Part shown: piece after piece, positions 8,769-17,796 of the stretch | Layout of the letters: the number at the start of each line of letters is the position of its first letter | How positions within the stretch are numbered: position 1 is the stretch's first letter | NCBI RefSeq assembly: GCF_014490725.1 | Contig: NZ_JACOQL010000001.1 | Location: forward strand, 434,001-498,000 | Direction of reading: 5' to 3' | Source of the DNA: Paracoccus amoyensis | GTDB taxonomy: Bacteria > Pseudomonadota > Alphaproteobacteria > Rhodobacterales > Rhodobacteraceae | Length of the DNA stretch: 64,000 nt | Program-made: the position numbers and the translations under genes | The notes under the pieces: model-generated | Told to the model about the DNA's origin: nothing | Databases searched by the model: none | What the model saw: the letters and a program-made list of their open reading frames with translations, nothing else

Positions 8769-9823
8769 AGCCAGTCGCCGTTTTTGCTGCCGGTCAATTC
8801 CTGTAAGCTAAGCTTCTGGTTTTGCAGCCGCGCATCCAGATCGGTTGCGATCTTTGCTGCTAGCGAAAACCCCTGATAGATCAGCGCCGAATATAGCTGA
8901 ACGGCGCTGGCTCCGGCTTGTAGCTTTGTCCATGCGTCGTCAGCCGATGATATGCCGCCGACACCGATCAAGGGAATTTCGCCATTTGTTTCCCGATACA
9001 GACGCGCAAGAATTTGGGTCGAGCGTTTGAACAGTGGTGCGCCGGACAGACCGCCCGTCTGACTGGCCTGGCCGTCCGCAATGCCGTCGCGCGACAGTGT
9101 CGTATTGGTTGCGATGATCGCGTCGACTTTCGCCTCCCTCGCCACTGCGGCGATATCCGCGATGTCCGCGATTTCCAGATCGGGCGCAATCTTGACGAAA
9201 ACCGGTCGCGCTTGAGGGAGGCGGCCGCGTGCGTCCATGACGCCGTCCAGCAACGCAGCAAGGGCGTTTGCGCCTTGCAGGTCGCGAAGTTTTTCCGTGT
9301 TTGGGGATGAGACGTTGACCGTCAGGAAATCGGCAAATGCACCCGCTATCCTGACAACCTCGGCGAAATCGGCAGCGCGATCAGCACTGTCTTTATTCGC
9401 ACCGATGTTCAGACCGACCGGGATTCCCGGTGGGCGCTTTGCCAGGCGGGCTGCTATGGCGGCGGCCCCTTCGTTATTGAAGCCAAAGCGGTTGATGATT
9501 GCGCGATCAGCGCTGAGCCGAAACAGACGTGGTTTGGGGTTGCCAGGCTGAGGTCTGGGGGTTGCCGCGCCAAGCTCGATAAATCCAAAACCAGCGTGCA
9601 TCAGCGGTGCAACGGCGCGCGCGTTCTTGTCGTATCCCGCCGCGAGGCCAACCGGATTGGGCAAGTCGAGACCTGCGATATTCGTCCGCAACCTGTCCGA
9701 TGTCATCGGATAGCCGGGAAGCGGCACCACCCCACAGGACAGTGCCTTGATCGACAAATCATGTGCGTGTTCCGGGTCCAGACAATGCAGGGCACGCAAG
9801 CCAATTTTTTCCAGCAGGCTCAT
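8765..9823 (-). CDS. pyrD: Dihydroorotate dehydrogenase (quinone), class 2
   Basis: PyrD oxidises dihydroorotate to orotate in pyrimidine synthesis and passes electrons to membrane quinones. The 352-residue length and N-terminal helical segment ([20 protein letters not shown]) mark the membrane-associated class 2 type. [21 protein letters not shown], the catalytic-serine motif TVNVSSPNT and [12 protein letters not shown] are all present. The start at 9823 forms an ATGA overlap with the DUF952 gene; longer in-frame versions would run into that gene. The two are probably one operon. Confidence 0.95.
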   Translation of the reverse strand: MSLLEKIGLRALHCLDPEHAHDLSIKALSCGVVPLPGYPMTSDRLRTNIAGLDLPNPVGLAAGYDKNARAVAPLMHAGFGFIELGAATPRPQPGNPKPRLFRLSADRAIINRFGFNNEGAAAIAARLAKRPPGIPVGLNIGANKDSADRAADFAEVVRIAGAFADFLTVNVSSPNTEKLRDLQGANALAALLDGVMDARGRLPQARPVFVKIAPDLEIADIADIAAVAREAKVDAIIATNTTLSRDGIADGQASQTGGLSGAPLFKRSTQILARLYRETNGEIPLIGVGGISSADDAWTKLQAGASAVQLYSALIYQGFSLAAKIATDLDARLQNQKLSLQELTGSKNGDWL

Positions 9824-10155
9824 TCCAGGGGTCCGGTTTCGTGCCCATTGGGGCCGCGTGTCAAAAGGCGTGTCCAGCTGATGTCCGACATGCGCAATGG
9901 ACGATAAAGATGGGGGAACAGCGCCCCGCCACGGGATGTCTCCCAACGAATGTCATCCTTCATGCGATCCAGTTCGCATGCCAGAAGATGCAAATCATGG
10001 TCGTCTGCGAAATGCTTGTGCAGGGTGCCTGCCAATTGCTCGGCGGTTGATAAATGCACATAGCCATCGATCAGGTCGATCGGTGCGCCATCGGTTTGAC
10101 CGTCGCGCTGCATTTGCGCCCATTCATCGGGGCGGAATATCTTGAAAGCCATCAT
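9820..10155 (-). CDS. DUF952 family protein
   Basis: This 111-residue cytoplasmic protein has the DUF952 signature: [11 protein letters not shown] near the start, [11 protein letters not shown] around residue 30, WETSRGG and FPHLYRPL. The function of the family is not established; some members resemble glutathione S-transferase-like or ADP-ribosyl-cyclase-like folds in annotations, which I would not rely on. It is translationally coupled to pyrD (ATGA). Two ATG codons are adjacent at the start, so 10152 is an equal alternative. Confidence 0.85.
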   Translation of the reverse strand: MMAFKIFRPDEWAQMQRDGQTDGAPIDLIDGYVHLSTAEQLAGTLHKHFADDHDLHLLACELDRMKDDIRWETSRGGALFPHLYRPLRMSDISWTRLLTRGPNGHETGPLE

Positions 10156-10272
10156 GGCAGCATTTGCCTTGTCCGCTTCCGTTTGGTCAAGAGGCTACTG
10201 TTCTGTTTGACGCATGCGATGCATCAGGCCAACCTGATCGTGGAAATTCATTCGCACATGAAGGGAATCATG

Positions 10273-11877
10273 ATGGCGTTTCGCTTTTTGACCGCAGCCT
10301 CTGTCGCGGCGCTTTGCGCGGGTTCGGCACAGGCCGAGATGGTGCTGCATATCCTGCATACCAATGATCTGCACAGCCGGATCGAGCCGATCAACAAATA
10401 TGACAGCACTTGCGACGAAGAAACACTGGCTGCGGGTGAATGCTTTGGTGGTGTTGCGCGTGTTGCAGCAAAGGTGAAAGAGCTGCGTGACCAGATCACA
10501 GCGGATGGTGGCAACGTGCTGGTGCTGGACGCGGGCGACCAATATCAGGGTTCGTTGTTCTATACGACCTACAAGGGTAAGGACGTGGCAGAATTCATGA
10601 CCGCCATCGGCTATGACGCGATGGCGGTCGGCAACCATGAATTCGATGACGGTCCCGAAGGTCTGGCCGTTCTGACGGACGGCGTCGAGTTTCCGGTAGT
10701 CTCTGGTAATCTGGACCTGTCGCAGTCGAATCTGCTGAAAGACAAGGTTGGCGATACGCTGACGTTGGACGTTGGAGGTGAGAAAATCGGCATCGTATCG
10801 ACCCTGGCGATGGACACGCCGGAAACGGCATCGCCGGGTCCGAATGTGATTTTCACCGACGACGTGGAAAGCCTGAAAGCGGACGTTCAGGAACTGACCG
10901 ATGCAGGCGTAAACAAGATCATCGCCCTGACCCATGTGGGATACTTGCGTGATCAGGAATATGCCAAGGTTGTTCCAGGCCTGGATGCGATTATCGGGGG
11001 GCATTCGCATACCTTGCTAGGCGATATGGAGGGGGCGCAAGGGCCTTATCCCACGATGGTGGCGGGCGTGGATGGTGCCGAAATCCCTGTGGCCACGGCC
11101 TATGCCTATTCCAAATATCTTGGCCATCTGACGCTGACCTTTGATGACGATGGAAAGCTGACGAAAGTTGAAGGACAGCCGATCCTGCTGGATAGCTCGG
11201 TCCCCGAAGACGAAGCTATCGTGGCCCGGGTCAAGGAAATGGCGGCCCCCATCAATGAATTGCGGGATAAGGTCGTCGCGGAAACAACGGCGCCTATCGA
11301 CGGGGACCGCGTGAACTGTCGCGCCCGTGAATGCGAGATGGGCGATCTGGTTGCCGACGCGATGCTGCAGCGCGTGGCAGATCAGGGCGTTACGATTGCA
11401 ATTGCGAATGGCGGGGGGCTGCGGGCCTCGATCGACGCAGGCCCGGTCACGATGGGCGAGATTTATACCGTGCTGCCGTTCCAGAACACGCTTGCGACAT
11501 TTCAGTTGAAAGGCGCGGATGTGGTTACTGCGCTTGAAAACGGGGCAAGCCAGTATGAGGAAGGTGCTGGTCGTTTCTCGCAGGTGGCTGGTCTGAAATA
11601 CACAGTCACCCCGGCTGCACCAGCGGGGGCGCGGATCAGCGATGTGCTGGTCAAGAACGGTGAGGAATGGGTGCCCATCGACCCCGAGGCGACCTATGGC
11701 GTTGTTTCAAATAACTACATGCGCGGTGGCGGGGATGGCTATGCCATCTTTGCCAGCAATGCGCAGAACGCCTATGATTTCGGGCCTGATCTTGCCGAGG
11801 TCCTCGCGGATTATCTGTCCAGCTATGAAGGCAGCTATGCACCTGAAATGGACGGGCGCATCACTGTCGTTGAATAA
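10273..11877 (+). CDS. Periplasmic 5'-nucleotidase / UshA-type metallophosphoesterase
   Basis: The 534-residue protein starts with a Sec signal peptide (FRFLTAASVAALCAGSAQA, cut before EMV). The metallophosphatase domain follows, with metal-ligand motifs LHTNDLHSR, LDAGDQYQG, AVGNHEFDDG and GGHSHT. The 5'-nucleotidase C-terminal domain starts near residue 330 and holds NGGGLRASIDAG and LPFQNTL. It would hydrolyse nucleotides or nucleotide sugars in the periplasm. The start is judged by AAGGGA at 10261-10266 before tandem ATGs at 10270 and 10273; an upstream ATG at 10258 is possible. The gene is divergent from DUF952-pyrD and ends at a terminator. Confidence 0.92.
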   Translation: MAFRFLTAASVAALCAGSAQAEMVLHILHTNDLHSRIEPINKYDSTCDEETLAAGECFGGVARVAAKVKELRDQITADGGNVLVLDAGDQYQGSLFYTTYKGKDVAEFMTAIGYDAMAVGNHEFDDGPEGLAVLTDGVEFPVVSGNLDLSQSNLLKDKVGDTLTLDVGGEKIGIVSTLAMDTPETASPGPNVIFTDDVESLKADVQELTDAGVNKIIALTHVGYLRDQEYAKVVPGLDAIIGGHSHTLLGDMEGAQGPYPTMVAGVDGAEIPVATAYAYSKYLGHLTLTFDDDGKLTKVEGQPILLDSSVPEDEAIVARVKEMAAPINELRDKVVAETTAPIDGDRVNCRARECEMGDLVADAMLQRVADQGVTIAIANGGGLRASIDAGPVTMGEIYTVLPFQNTLATFQLKGADVVTALENGASQYEEGAGRFSQVAGLKYTVTPAAPAGARISDVLVKNGEEWVPIDPEATYGVVSNNYMRGGGDGYAIFASNAQNAYDFGPDLAEVLADYLSSYEGSYAPEMDGRITVVE

Positions 11878-11895
11878 GCGCGACAACATCGGAAA

Positions 11896-11925
11896 AGGGC
11901 CGCTGCATTGCGGCCCTATTTGTTT
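11896..11925 (+). terminator. Rho-independent terminator after the 5'-nucleotidase gene
   Basis: An 8-bp perfect stem, AGGGCCGC (11896-11903) and GCGGCCCT (11910-11917), encloses a 6-base loop and is followed by ATTTGTTT. It starts 18 bases after the stop codon of the nucleotidase. Confidence 0.8.
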
Positions 11926-11941
11926 ATTTGTCCAGCGATAA

Positions 11942-12285
11942 ACCCAGATACACGACATTGGCTTTCTGGACCGAGTGGGTCGCGACAATGATGCATTGGT
12001 CAGCGTCAAGGGCGGTGCGCTGCTATCCATGGGCAAGGGGCGGGGCCGCACGGTCAGTGGCCTGCCCATCCCGCCGCGTCTGATCCTGTCGCGCGACACG
12101 ACCAGCTGGACCCTGACCACCCGTGAAGCCTATAAATCCGCGACCGCAGCGTGGCAGGACGCACGATCGGTAAAGCGTCAGGAGGTGACGGCGTGAGTGG
12201 CGTCTGGTCGATCAAGACGGCCACCCACGAACCGTCTGGCGACGGTTTCACAACGTCGATTTCGGCGGAGCGTCCGGGGGCGTAA
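11942..12285 (+). pseudogene. Remnant of phage late control gene D (P2 gpD family)
   Basis: Two reading frames together spell parts of a P2-type late control D protein. Frame A (11942-12196) gives DIGFLDRVGRDNDALVS, then GKGRGRTVSGLPIPPRL and TTREAYKSATAAWQD. This parallels the gpD stretch that I remember as LLFLQQGRGKTASGKPIPQ and GAYTGVTASWL. Frame B (12193-12285) gives SGVWSIKTATHEPSGDGFTTS, the typical gpD C-terminus. The 5' part is gone (an in-frame TAA lies at 11939) and the segment between the two conserved parts (about 70 codons in P2) is deleted with a frame change. GpD belongs to contractile-tail phage baseplates, so this is not part of the siphovirus-like GTA. No other phage gene lies nearby. 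Confidence 0.8.
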
Positions 12286-12337
12286 TGACAGCCGGTCATT
12301 CCAGTTGATCGCGTTCCGCATTCCAGAATATCGTGCT

Positions 12338-13321
12338 TCAACGTCCGGCAGAAGCCGCGGCACCTGTTCCACGCTCGCGATAGGGCGTGCCGCCATATTG
12401 CGCACGATAGCATTTTGAAAAATGCGATGGGCTGGAAAAGCCCGAGGCGAGCGCGACCTCGATGATCGACATTTCTGTCTGCATCAGCAGATTGCGCGCG
12501 CGCGCAAGCCGGGTTTCCATGTAATAACGCTTTGGGCTGCGGTTCAGATAGCGGCGGAACAAACGCTCTAACTGGCGGGTCGACATGCCCGCATCCGATG
12601 CAAGTTGTGCGGGGCTGATAGGCTCTTCCAGATTGGCCTCCATCCGCGCGATCACGGTGGCAAGACGCGGGTGGCGCACACCAATCCGCGTCGGGATCGA
12701 CAGGCGCTGACGATCCTGATCCGTGCGGATCGTCGTGTGCAACATCTGATCGGCAACCTCGGCGGCAAGGGCATCGCCATGCGTTTCGGCGATCAGATGC
12801 AACATCAGATCAATCGACGATGTGCCGCCCGCCGCCGTCAGGCGGTTGCCGTCATGCACGAAGACAGAGCGATAAAGATCAATTTCACTGAAGGCTTCGG
12901 CGAAGCCATCGTGGTTTTCCCAATGTATCGTCGCCTTGCGGCCGTCCAGCAACCCGGCTTCGGCCAGGATCCATGCACCCGTGCAGACGGCGCCCATCAT
13001 CGCGCCGCCACGCGACTGCCGGCGCAGCCAGTTCAGAACAGGTTTGTGGGCTTCTTTGGAAATATCGGTCCCGCCACATACGATGACCACATCGCCATGC
13101 TCAACCGGGCTTTCCGAATCCAGTCCGCCGTCCAGCAGGATCCGTGTCCCATTCGAGCATGTGGCAGATTCGCCGCCCGGGCCGACCAGCCGCCAGCTGA
13201 ACAGGTTGCAATTGGCGGACCTGTTGGCCAGCCGCAAAGGCTCGATTGCCGCCGTAAAGGGCAGCATCGTGAAACGATCCAGCAACAGGAACGTAAATCG
13301 GCGTGGCTTGGTGGATGGCAT
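12338..13321 (-). CDS. GlxA family transcriptional regulator (DJ-1/PfpI plus AraC HTH)
   Basis: The 327-residue protein has an N-terminal DJ-1/PfpI-like domain ([21 protein letters not shown]; elbow cysteine in [16 protein letters not shown]). A C-terminal AraC helix-turn-helix pair covers residues ~220-315 ([21 protein letters not shown] and [21 protein letters not shown]). Relatives include GbdR-type activators of choline, betaine and carnitine use; the ligand here is unknown. The start MPSTKPRR at 13321 matches the usual family N-terminus, though in-frame starts up to 13399 exist. It is divergent from the DAHP synthase gene and converges on the phage remnant. Confidence 0.9.
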   Translation of the reverse strand: MPSTKPRRFTFLLLDRFTMLPFTAAIEPLRLANRSANCNLFSWRLVGPGGESATCSNGTRILLDGGLDSESPVEHGDVVIVCGGTDISKEAHKPVLNWLRRQSRGGAMMGAVCTGAWILAEAGLLDGRKATIHWENHDGFAEAFSEIDLYRSVFVHDGNRLTAAGGTSSIDLMLHLIAETHGDALAAEVADQMLHTTIRTDQDRQRLSIPTRIGVRHPRLATVIARMEANLEEPISPAQLASDAGMSTRQLERLFRRYLNRSPKRYYMETRLARARNLLMQTEMSIIEVALASGFSSPSHFSKCYRAQYGGTPYRERGTGAAASAGR

Positions 13322-13489
13322 TGGTGCTGTCTTCACAAGTCGGTGGTGTTCACACATCAACAGGGATTTTCCGCCGCCGCAAGGGGCAACCATCGTCATA
13401 GCGGCGTGCTGATAACGTATGACAAAGCGGACTTTCGCTTGTCTGTCATTGTGCCTATATGGGTTTCAGTTTTCAAAGGAGCGCAAGCC

Positions 13490-14896
13490 ATGACGCAGGA
13501 GATCCGCAAGACCGCCACCCCAACCTGGGACAAGGCCGGTTGGCGTAACTATCCGCGCGTCCAGATGCCCGACTATACCGATCAGGCGGCACTGGAGGCG
13601 GTTGAAGAACAGCTGCGCCGTTATCCGCCGCTGGTTTTCGCGGGTGAGGCACGCCGTCTGAAGGCACAGCTGGCCGATGTTGCGGCTGGTCGTGCATTCC
13701 TGTTGCAGGGCGGCGATTGCGCCGAAAGCTTCAGCGAATTCAGTGCCGACAATATCCGCGACACCTTCAAGGTGATCTTGCAGATGGCTGTTGTCCTGAC
13801 CTGGGGCGCGCAATTGCCCGTGGTCAAGGTGGGTCGTATGGCCGGGCAATTCGCCAAGCCACGCAGCGCCCCGACGGAAACGGTCGGCGGGGTCGAACTG
13901 CCCAGCTACCGTGGTGACATTGTCAACGGGTTTGATTTCACGGCTGATGCCCGCGTGCCCGATCCGCAGCGAATGCTGTCGGCCTACACGCAGTCGGCTG
14001 CCTCGCTGAACCTGCTGCGCGCATTCTCGACCGGTGGCTATGCCGACATGCACCGCGTGCAAAGCTGGATCGCCGATTTCGTGGGCGGCCCGGAAGCGGC
14101 GAAGTATCGCGACATTGCCGACCGCATTCGCGACGCGATGGCATTCATGCAGGCCGCCGGGGTGAATTCGGATACCGCGCATCAACTGTCCAAGGTCGAT
14201 TTTTACACCAGCCACGAAGCCTTGTTGCTGGAATATGAAGAGGCTTTGGCCCGTGTCGATACGACCAGTGGTCTGCCGGTTGCAGGTTCGGGTCACATGA
14301 TCTGGATCGGCGACCGCACCCGTCAGCCTGACGGCGCGCATGTCGAATTTGCACGTGGCGTGCAGAACCCGATTGGTCTGAAGACAGGGCCATCGACCAC
14401 ACCGGACGACCTGAAGGTCTTGATGCAGAAGCTGAACCCCGAAAATGAATCGGGCCGACTGACGCTGATCGCACGCTTTGGCGCGGGCAAGGTGGGTGAC
14501 AACCTGCCGCGTCTGATCAAGGCGGTTCAGGAAGAGGGTGCGAATGTCGTCTGGTCCTGTGATCCGATGCACGGCAACACGATCAAGGCGGCTTCCGGCT
14601 ATAAAACCCGTCCGTTCGAATCGGTTCTGCGCGAAGTGCGCGAATTCTTCGATATCCATCGCGCTGAAGGCACCATCCCCGGCGGCGTGCATTTCGAGAT
14701 GACCGGTCAGGACGTGACCGAATGCACAGGCGGCGTTCGTGCCGTGACGGATGAGGATCTGTCGGACCGTTACCACACTGCCTGCGATCCTCGCCTGAAC
14801 GCAAGCCAGTCGCTGGAACTGGCCTTCCTGGTGGCCGAGGAGCTGCGTGATCGCCGTGAAGCGACTGCGCAGATTCAAAACGCCCGCGCGATCTGA
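13490..14896 (+). CDS. 3-deoxy-7-phosphoheptulonate synthase, class II
   Basis: This enzyme condenses phosphoenolpyruvate and erythrose 4-phosphate, the first step of the shikimate pathway. At 468 residues with [29 protein letters not shown] and CDPMHGNT it is the plant/mycobacterial-type class II enzyme, not the E. coli AroF/G/H type. The ATG at 13490 has AAAGGAGCG upstream. The pathway genes aroK and aroB lie 5 kb further on, not in one operon. A terminator follows directly. Confidence 0.95.
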   Translation: MTQEIRKTATPTWDKAGWRNYPRVQMPDYTDQAALEAVEEQLRRYPPLVFAGEARRLKAQLADVAAGRAFLLQGGDCAESFSEFSADNIRDTFKVILQMAVVLTWGAQLPVVKVGRMAGQFAKPRSAPTETVGGVELPSYRGDIVNGFDFTADARVPDPQRMLSAYTQSAASLNLLRAFSTGGYADMHRVQSWIADFVGGPEAAKYRDIADRIRDAMAFMQAAGVNSDTAHQLSKVDFYTSHEALLLEYEEALARVDTTSGLPVAGSGHMIWIGDRTRQPDGAHVEFARGVQNPIGLKTGPSTTPDDLKVLMQKLNPENESGRLTLIARFGAGKVGDNLPRLIKAVQEEGANVVWSCDPMHGNTIKAASGYKTRPFESVLREVREFFDIHRAEGTIPGGVHFEMTGQDVTECTGGVRAVTDEDLSDRYHTACDPRLNASQSLELAFLVAEELRDRREATAQIQNARAI

Positions 14897-14913
14897 TTGG
14901 GCCGGATATAGCG

Positions 14914-14949
14914 AAAAGGGCGGCCGGGGAAACCCGCGCCGCCCTTTTT
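14914..14949 (+). terminator. Rho-independent terminator after class II DAHP synthase
   Basis: The stem AAAAGGGCGGC (14914-14924) pairs with GCCGCCCTTTT (14938-14948) around a 13-base loop and ends in a T run. The A-rich left side means it may also act on the convergent acyltransferase transcript. Confidence 0.85.
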
Positions 14950-14960
14950 CATTGGGTCAT

Positions 14961-15833
14961 CTACTTCCACCGCCTGTGGACCCAGAACCATTGTCCCATG
15001 TGGCGGCGGACCAGCATTTCCAGATCGTCGTTCAGCGCCTGCATCATTTCCTGTGGTTCACTGTGCGGGATTGGATCGCCCACGTGGACCTGAAAGCTTA
15101 GACCATCGGGCTGGCGGATGGCATGCACAGGCACCAGAAGCGCGTCATATCGCAAGGCCAGTTCGGCAGGTGTCAGAACGGTGCGGCTGGGCAGATCGAA
15201 ATAGCGCAGTTCGGGGGAATGGCGATCGTATTGATCAAAGCCAAGCGCCAGCCAGCCGCCTCCTTTCAGAAAGCGCAGCATCGAGGTCAGGCCCGCACGG
15301 CCACGCGGGAAAAGCGGTTCGGCAATCGCGTGTATGGCGGGGATGTAATGTTGATTGAACGCTTCGTTGTTCATCGGGCGATACAGTGCGCCTACCGGAT
15401 AGCCGCGACCGGCAAGGGCGGCCCGCATGGCGTCGTAATTGCCGAAATGGGCACAGGCGATGATGACCGGGCGGTGGTTCTCGAATGCCTCTTCCAGTGC
15501 GGGCAGGCCCGGACCATCCAGCGGCTCTGTCTGATGGATGCGGCGGGTAAATTCTTCTCCAGAATAAATCTCGGCCACGGATCGACCGGCGTTGTTGGGC
15601 ACCGCGCGGGTCAGCTCGGTCACCTCGTCCGCGCTCAGGTCTGGACGCGCCAAGGCCAGATTGTCACGCACCCGGCCGCGCCACCCGGCAATCGGGGCAA
15701 GAAGGTTCGCAAACAACCAGCCAACTGCGGGAATGCGCTGCTCATAGGGCAGCAGCTTGGCCAGTCGGATCACCGCGAGAAAGGCTGCGTTGCCGATACG
15801 GTCCAGAAAAGATGACTTGTCGTCTTGGCTCAT
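14961..15833 (-). CDS. Lysophospholipid/lipid A acyltransferase family protein
   Basis: The 290-residue protein resembles LpxL/HtrB-type acyltransferases (LPLAT superfamily). It has an N-terminal hydrophobic helix, the HX4D catalytic motif ACAHFGNYDAMR near residue 130, GALYRPMNN and the C-terminal WFWVHRRWK typical of the family. The most likely role is secondary acylation of lipid A at the inner membrane. The start at 15833 is in an ATGA overlap with the upstream EamA gene, so the two are co-translated. Confidence 0.88.
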   Translation of the reverse strand: MSQDDKSSFLDRIGNAAFLAVIRLAKLLPYEQRIPAVGWLFANLLAPIAGWRGRVRDNLALARPDLSADEVTELTRAVPNNAGRSVAEIYSGEEFTRRIHQTEPLDGPGLPALEEAFENHRPVIIACAHFGNYDAMRAALAGRGYPVGALYRPMNNEAFNQHYIPAIHAIAEPLFPRGRAGLTSMLRFLKGGGWLALGFDQYDRHSPELRYFDLPSRTVLTPAELALRYDALLVPVHAIRQPDGLSFQVHVGDPIPHSEPQEMMQALNDDLEMLVRRHMGQWFWVHRRWK

Positions 15834-16753
15834 TGGTTCTTTCGTGCCGCACGGGCCTCGCGCGACCAGACATACAGGCCCGCTGTCACGATAATAGCAG
15901 CACCCAGAATGGTCCAGCGATCCGGTAGCTGGTCAAAGAACAGCCAGCCCCAGAAACCGGCCCAGATCAGGCCGGTATAGCCGAATGGCGCCAATACCCC
16001 CGCTTCGGCCTGTGTAAATGCACGGACCAGCAGCCACTGACTAAGTGTGCCGAAAATACCCAGCAATGCAAAGGCCCACAGGTCACCGAGCGCGATCGGT
16101 TGCCAATAGAACGGAACGATGCAGGACATGACCAGCGTTCCGATCACCGCCGACCATAGAACCGAAGTCGAGACGGAATCTGCCCGCACCATCCGGGTCA
16201 GCAAAGCCCCGGCGGCATAGGTAAAGGCACCGGCCAAAGGCAGCAGCGCCGCTGGCTGAAACACCCCCAAACCGGGCCGGATGATGATCATTGCACCGAT
16301 CAATGCCGCAGCGATTCCGACGATCCGGCGCAGACCGATTCTTTCGCCCAGGAAAAGCGCCGCGCCCAGGGTGATCAGCACCGGATTGGTGTCCATGATC
16401 GCGGTTGATTCCGCCAGCCCGATGAATTGCAGCGATGTGAAGAACAGCCCGACCGAGCCAAGTTGCATTGCCGCCCGGGCCAGTTGCAAGCCGGGTTGCC
16501 GTGTGCGCATCAGCGGAAAGATCCGGCTGCGGAAGATCAGCACGAAGATCAGCAGATTGCCAAAGAACCGTGCCCAGATGACCTGTGCCACGGGATAGCT
16601 GGCCGTCAGATGTTTCGCCGTTGCATCCATCAACGTAAAGCCGACGATGGCCGCCAACAAAAGCGCGATGCCCGTCGCCTGATCATGACCGGGATGGCGC
16701 ACATCATCTTTTTTACGGTCCATCAGGGCAAAAGAACGGGCCAGTGCACGCAT
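15830..16753 (-). CDS. EamA/DMT family membrane transporter
   Basis: The 307-residue protein has about ten hydrophobic helices in two EamA repeats (GIALLLAAIVGFTLMDATAKH, GLAESTAIMDTNPVLITLGAALFLGE, and a second half from about residue 165 with LVRAFTQAEAGVLAPFGYTGLIWAG). It is a drug/metabolite exporter-type protein with unknown substrate. The start at 16753 is chosen because AAGGA lies 7 bases upstream; in-frame ATGs at 16804 and 16816 have poorer sites. It is coupled to the acyltransferase. Confidence 0.88.
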   Translation of the reverse strand: MRALARSFALMDRKKDDVRHPGHDQATGIALLLAAIVGFTLMDATAKHLTASYPVAQVIWARFFGNLLIFVLIFRSRIFPLMRTRQPGLQLARAAMQLGSVGLFFTSLQFIGLAESTAIMDTNPVLITLGAALFLGERIGLRRIVGIAAALIGAMIIIRPGLGVFQPAALLPLAGAFTYAAGALLTRMVRADSVSTSVLWSAVIGTLVMSCIVPFYWQPIALGDLWAFALLGIFGTLSQWLLVRAFTQAEAGVLAPFGYTGLIWAGFWGWLFFDQLPDRWTILGAAIIVTAGLYVWSREARAARKNQ

Positions 16754-16851
16754 CTGCTGTCCTTGGCTAAAGGGGGTGGGGCGATCATCGACGGAGAATG
16801 CCATCAATTTCCGCATGGATATTTGCTGTGATTTTCAGAAGCTTGTAAAGG

Positions 16852-17796
16852 TCAGCCCTTGGCCTTGTTGGCCAGCGGGTGATGATTCAACACCAGATCG
16901 CGCATCCGTTCATCCAGCACATGCGTATAGATTTCGGTCGTGCCCAGATCGGCGTGGCCCAGCAGGGACTGGATGCTGCGCAGATCGGCGCCGCCTTCCA
17001 GCAGATGTGTGGCAAAGGCGTGGCGGATGATATGCGGTGTGACCCGCTTGGGATCGACACCCGCCTGCACCGCCATGTCGTTCAGCAGGCGTCCGAAACT
17101 TTGCCGTGGCATATGCCCTGCGGCGCCCGGTGCCGGAAACAGCCAACGTGCGCCATGGCTTGCAATCAGCTTGCCAAGCGGGCTGTCCTTTGGGGCGCTG
17201 TCGCGCAGTTGCAGCCAATCCGACAGGGCATTTCTGGCAGCAGGTGTCAGCGGAACCATGCGCTCTTTATTTCCTTTGCCTCGGATCAAAAGCACTGCGG
17301 GATTACCGCGTGTCCCGGCGACAGGCAGGCCGACCAGTTCGCTGACCCGCATTCCCGTGGCATAAAGAAGCTCGATCAGGCAGCGGTTGCGGGTTCGCTC
17401 GACCTCGCCGCGCCCAACTGTGGGGGCTGTGGTCAGCAGCGCATCGATTTCGTCGTGATCCAACGTCTTTGGCAGTCGTTGCGCCCGGCCGGGGCCGTGA
17501 ATGCGAATGGCGGGATCATCCTCTCGCCATCCTTCTTCCAACGCAAAACGGGTGAATTGCCGGATCGAGGACAACCGCCGCGCCCGTGTGGCCCGTGACA
17601 GGCCCTGCGCATCGCAATGGGTCAGATAGTCCTCGACCAGTTCGCGCGTCAAATCGGACAGCGATGCGCGACGCCCGGACAACCATTCGGACAGATCCTG
17701 CAAATCGCGCCCATAGGCCAGCAGGGTGTTTCGCGCGGCCCCGGCTTCGGCCGCCTGCGCATCCAGAAAGGCCGAGATTGCGCGATTGTCCAGCAT
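16852..17796 (-). CDS. xerD: Tyrosine recombinase XerD-like
   Basis: The 314-residue site-specific recombinase is of the Xer type, which resolves chromosome dimers at dif. The N-terminal SAM-like core-binding domain covers residues ~5-90. The catalytic set is visible as R in ATGMRVSELVGL, K in RGKGNKERMVPL, H-R in TPHIIRHAFATH, H in LLGHADLGTTEIYTHV and the final Y. The ATG at 17796 overlaps the preceding stop (TGATG); a GTG lies one codon earlier. XerD rather than XerC is assigned from similarity and rhodobacterial context, so the symbol is less sure than the family. Confidence 0.9.
   Translation of the reverse strand: MLDNRAISAFLDAQAAEAGAARNTLLAYGRDLQDLSEWLSGRRASLSDLTRELVEDYLTHCDAQGLSRATRARRLSSIRQFTRFALEEGWREDDPAIRIHGPGRAQRLPKTLDHDEIDALLTTAPTVGRGEVERTRNRCLIELLYATGMRVSELVGLPVAGTRGNPAVLLIRGKGNKERMVPLTPAARNALSDWLQLRDSAPKDSPLGKLIASHGARWLFPAPGAAGHMPRQSFGRLLNDMAVQAGVDPKRVTPHIIRHAFATHLLEGGADLRSIQSLLGHADLGTTEIYTHVLDERMRDLVLNHHPLANKAKG

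Noticed and set aside
13466..14878. 470-codon minus-strand reading frame opposite the class II DAHP synthase gene
   Set aside because: It is the antisense of a clearly conserved enzyme gene; long shadow frames are expected at this G+C, and its sequence resembles no family.
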